A stretch of DNA of 19,802 nucleotides from positions 1 to 19,802 of the forward strand of contig JAZRHC010000020.1 in NCBI GenBank assembly GCA_045644545.1, in the 5' to 3' direction. This DNA comes from Scatosoma sp045644545. GTDB taxonomy: Bacteria; Bacillota; Clostridia; Christensenellales; Borkfalkiaceae. Positions 19,735 through 19,802 of this stretch are shown one piece after another. The notes under the pieces were generated by a model that searched no databases, was not told the DNA's origin, and saw nothing but the letters and a program-made list of their open reading frames with translations. The position numbers and the translations under genes are program-made. Each line of letters opens with the position of its first letter. Position 1 is the stretch's first letter.

Positions 19735-19802
19735 GGCGCTATAGCCAAGTGGTAAGGCCAAGGTCTGCAAAACCTTTATCCCCCGGTTCAAATCCGGGTG
19801 GC
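19735..19802 (+). tRNA. tRNA-Cys (anticodon GCA), 3' end cut by window
   Basis: It begins GGCGCTA, with D-loop AAGTGGTAA, anticodon stem AAGGT/ACCTT with loop CTGCAAA (GCA), and T-arm CCCGG-TTCAAAT-CCGGG. The window ends at the start of the 3' acceptor strand, so the last few bases are missing. It is the third tRNA of the cluster, which may continue. Confidence 0.93.

Noticed and set aside
1..19802. CRISPR array, rRNA genes, prophage structural genes
   Set aside because: No regularly spaced repeats, no rRNA segments and no phage gene set were seen in the window.

Overview
The window looks like chromosome from a low-to-mid GC Gram-positive bacterium of the Clostridia (Bacillota). Three things point there: strong AGGAGG-type ribosome binding sites, many extended -10 sigma-A promoters, and a veg / SipL-like / ispE cluster. 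The SipL-like spore-coat protein implies a spore-former or the descendant of one. No species can be named from sequence alone.

Layout. (1) 1-5564, minus strand: the start of one ABC exporter subunit (cut by the window edge), a second ABC exporter subunit with a degenerate ATP site, an unknown two-TM protein, ispE (isoprenoid precursor synthesis) and a SipL-like protein with SPOCS/DUF3794 and LysM domains. (2) 5714-5953, plus: veg, divergent from the SipL-like gene. (3) 6013-10804, minus: the uvrB-uvrA excision repair operon, with a LexA-box-like site at its promoter. (4) 10933-12987, minus: a small winged-helix-like, tail-anchored protein and a 485-residue membrane protein of unknown family. 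(5) 13021-16206: an accessory patch. It holds an IS with a DDE transposase, a lipoprotein gene interrupted at a run of 12 C, a membrane-anchored coiled-coil protein, a frameshifted second lipoprotein, and upstream of that a long structured leader that reads as a ribosome-mediated transcription attenuator. (6) 16204-16430: a 122-bp inverted-repeat element that duplicates the 3' end of the adjacent tRNA-Arg(CCG). (7) 16575-19287: mnmA, a SecB-like chaperone and a four-TM protein with two SHOCT-like repeats. (8) 19516-19802: a tRNA-Val, tRNA-Gly, tRNA-Cys cluster, the last one cut by the window end.

Most of the window is housekeeping. The unusual material is concentrated between 13.0 and 16.4 kb. 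There, two lipoprotein genes each have their signal peptide in one frame and the rest in another, and one carries an elaborate leader that seems too sophisticated for the broken gene it now precedes. I do not see a complete new defence or mobile system. The most promising undescribed items are the attenuator leader, the poly-C switch candidate and the tRNA-end element.
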